A DNA stretch of 5,541 bases, taken from NCBI GenBank assembly GCA_900550835.1, contig URTP01000130.1, forward strand, positions 1-5,541, written 5' to 3'. Both the position numbers and the translations under genes were made by a program. Shown one piece after another: positions 5,526-5,541 of the stretch. Position 1 is the first letter of the stretch; each line of letters opens with the position of its first letter. The stretch is from an uncultured Collinsella sp. (GTDB lineage Bacteria; Actinomycetota; Coriobacteriia; Coriobacteriales; Coriobacteriaceae). The notes below the pieces were generated by a model. It was not told where the DNA came from. It ran no database searches and saw nothing but the letters and a program-made list of their open reading frames with translations.

Positions 5526-5541
5526 GTGGAATGGTGGGGAG

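Overview
The window looks like chromosomal DNA of a G+C-rich Gram-positive bacterium, most likely a gut actinobacterium of the Coriobacteriia (Collinsella-like). This placement is inference: coding third positions are mostly G or C, the pyrG-then-xerD order is one I know from Actinobacteria, and a DUF1846 (UPF0371) gene is present. All recognisable genes are on the + strand; I see no mobile element, CRISPR array, tRNA or rRNA.

Layout. Positions 1-350 are non-coding: a very strong, probably bidirectional terminator (7-48), a G/T-rich stretch with an iterated GTTGGTG word, and a TATAAT -10 box (306-311). A DUF1846-family gene follows (351-1824), broken by a frameshift near 699; the pattern fits an 8-base loss. 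After a terminator (1859-1891) and a structured leader comes a small winged-helix regulator of unknown target (2081-2419), closed by a GAAA-capped terminator (2444-2476). Next is pyrG, CTP synthase (2598-4259), complete with all key residues, and two bases later a complete XerD-type tyrosine recombinase (4262-5203); the two probably share a transcript. The last 338 bases are non-coding: a 20-bp-stem palindrome that can act as terminator and resembles a REP-type element (5236-5306), then a promoter-like region with a near-perfect NrdR-box-like dyad (5469-5484) and a weaker copy 41 bp downstream.

How the parts fit. pyrG makes CTP, and xerD resolves chromosome dimers at division. The pyrG control region is the richest part: a 13-bp palindrome over the promoter, a C-rich probable start region whose CCC can pair with a GGG near the ribosome-binding site (reminiscent of CTP-sensing pyrC/pyrD leaders), a perfect TTATCCACA DnaA box, and a tiny leader ORF ending just before the pyrG start. 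The NrdR-like boxes predict that the gene just beyond the right edge encodes a ribonucleotide reductase. No wholly new multi-gene system is visible. The best leads are the pyrG leader, the NrdR-like site and the broken DUF1846 gene.
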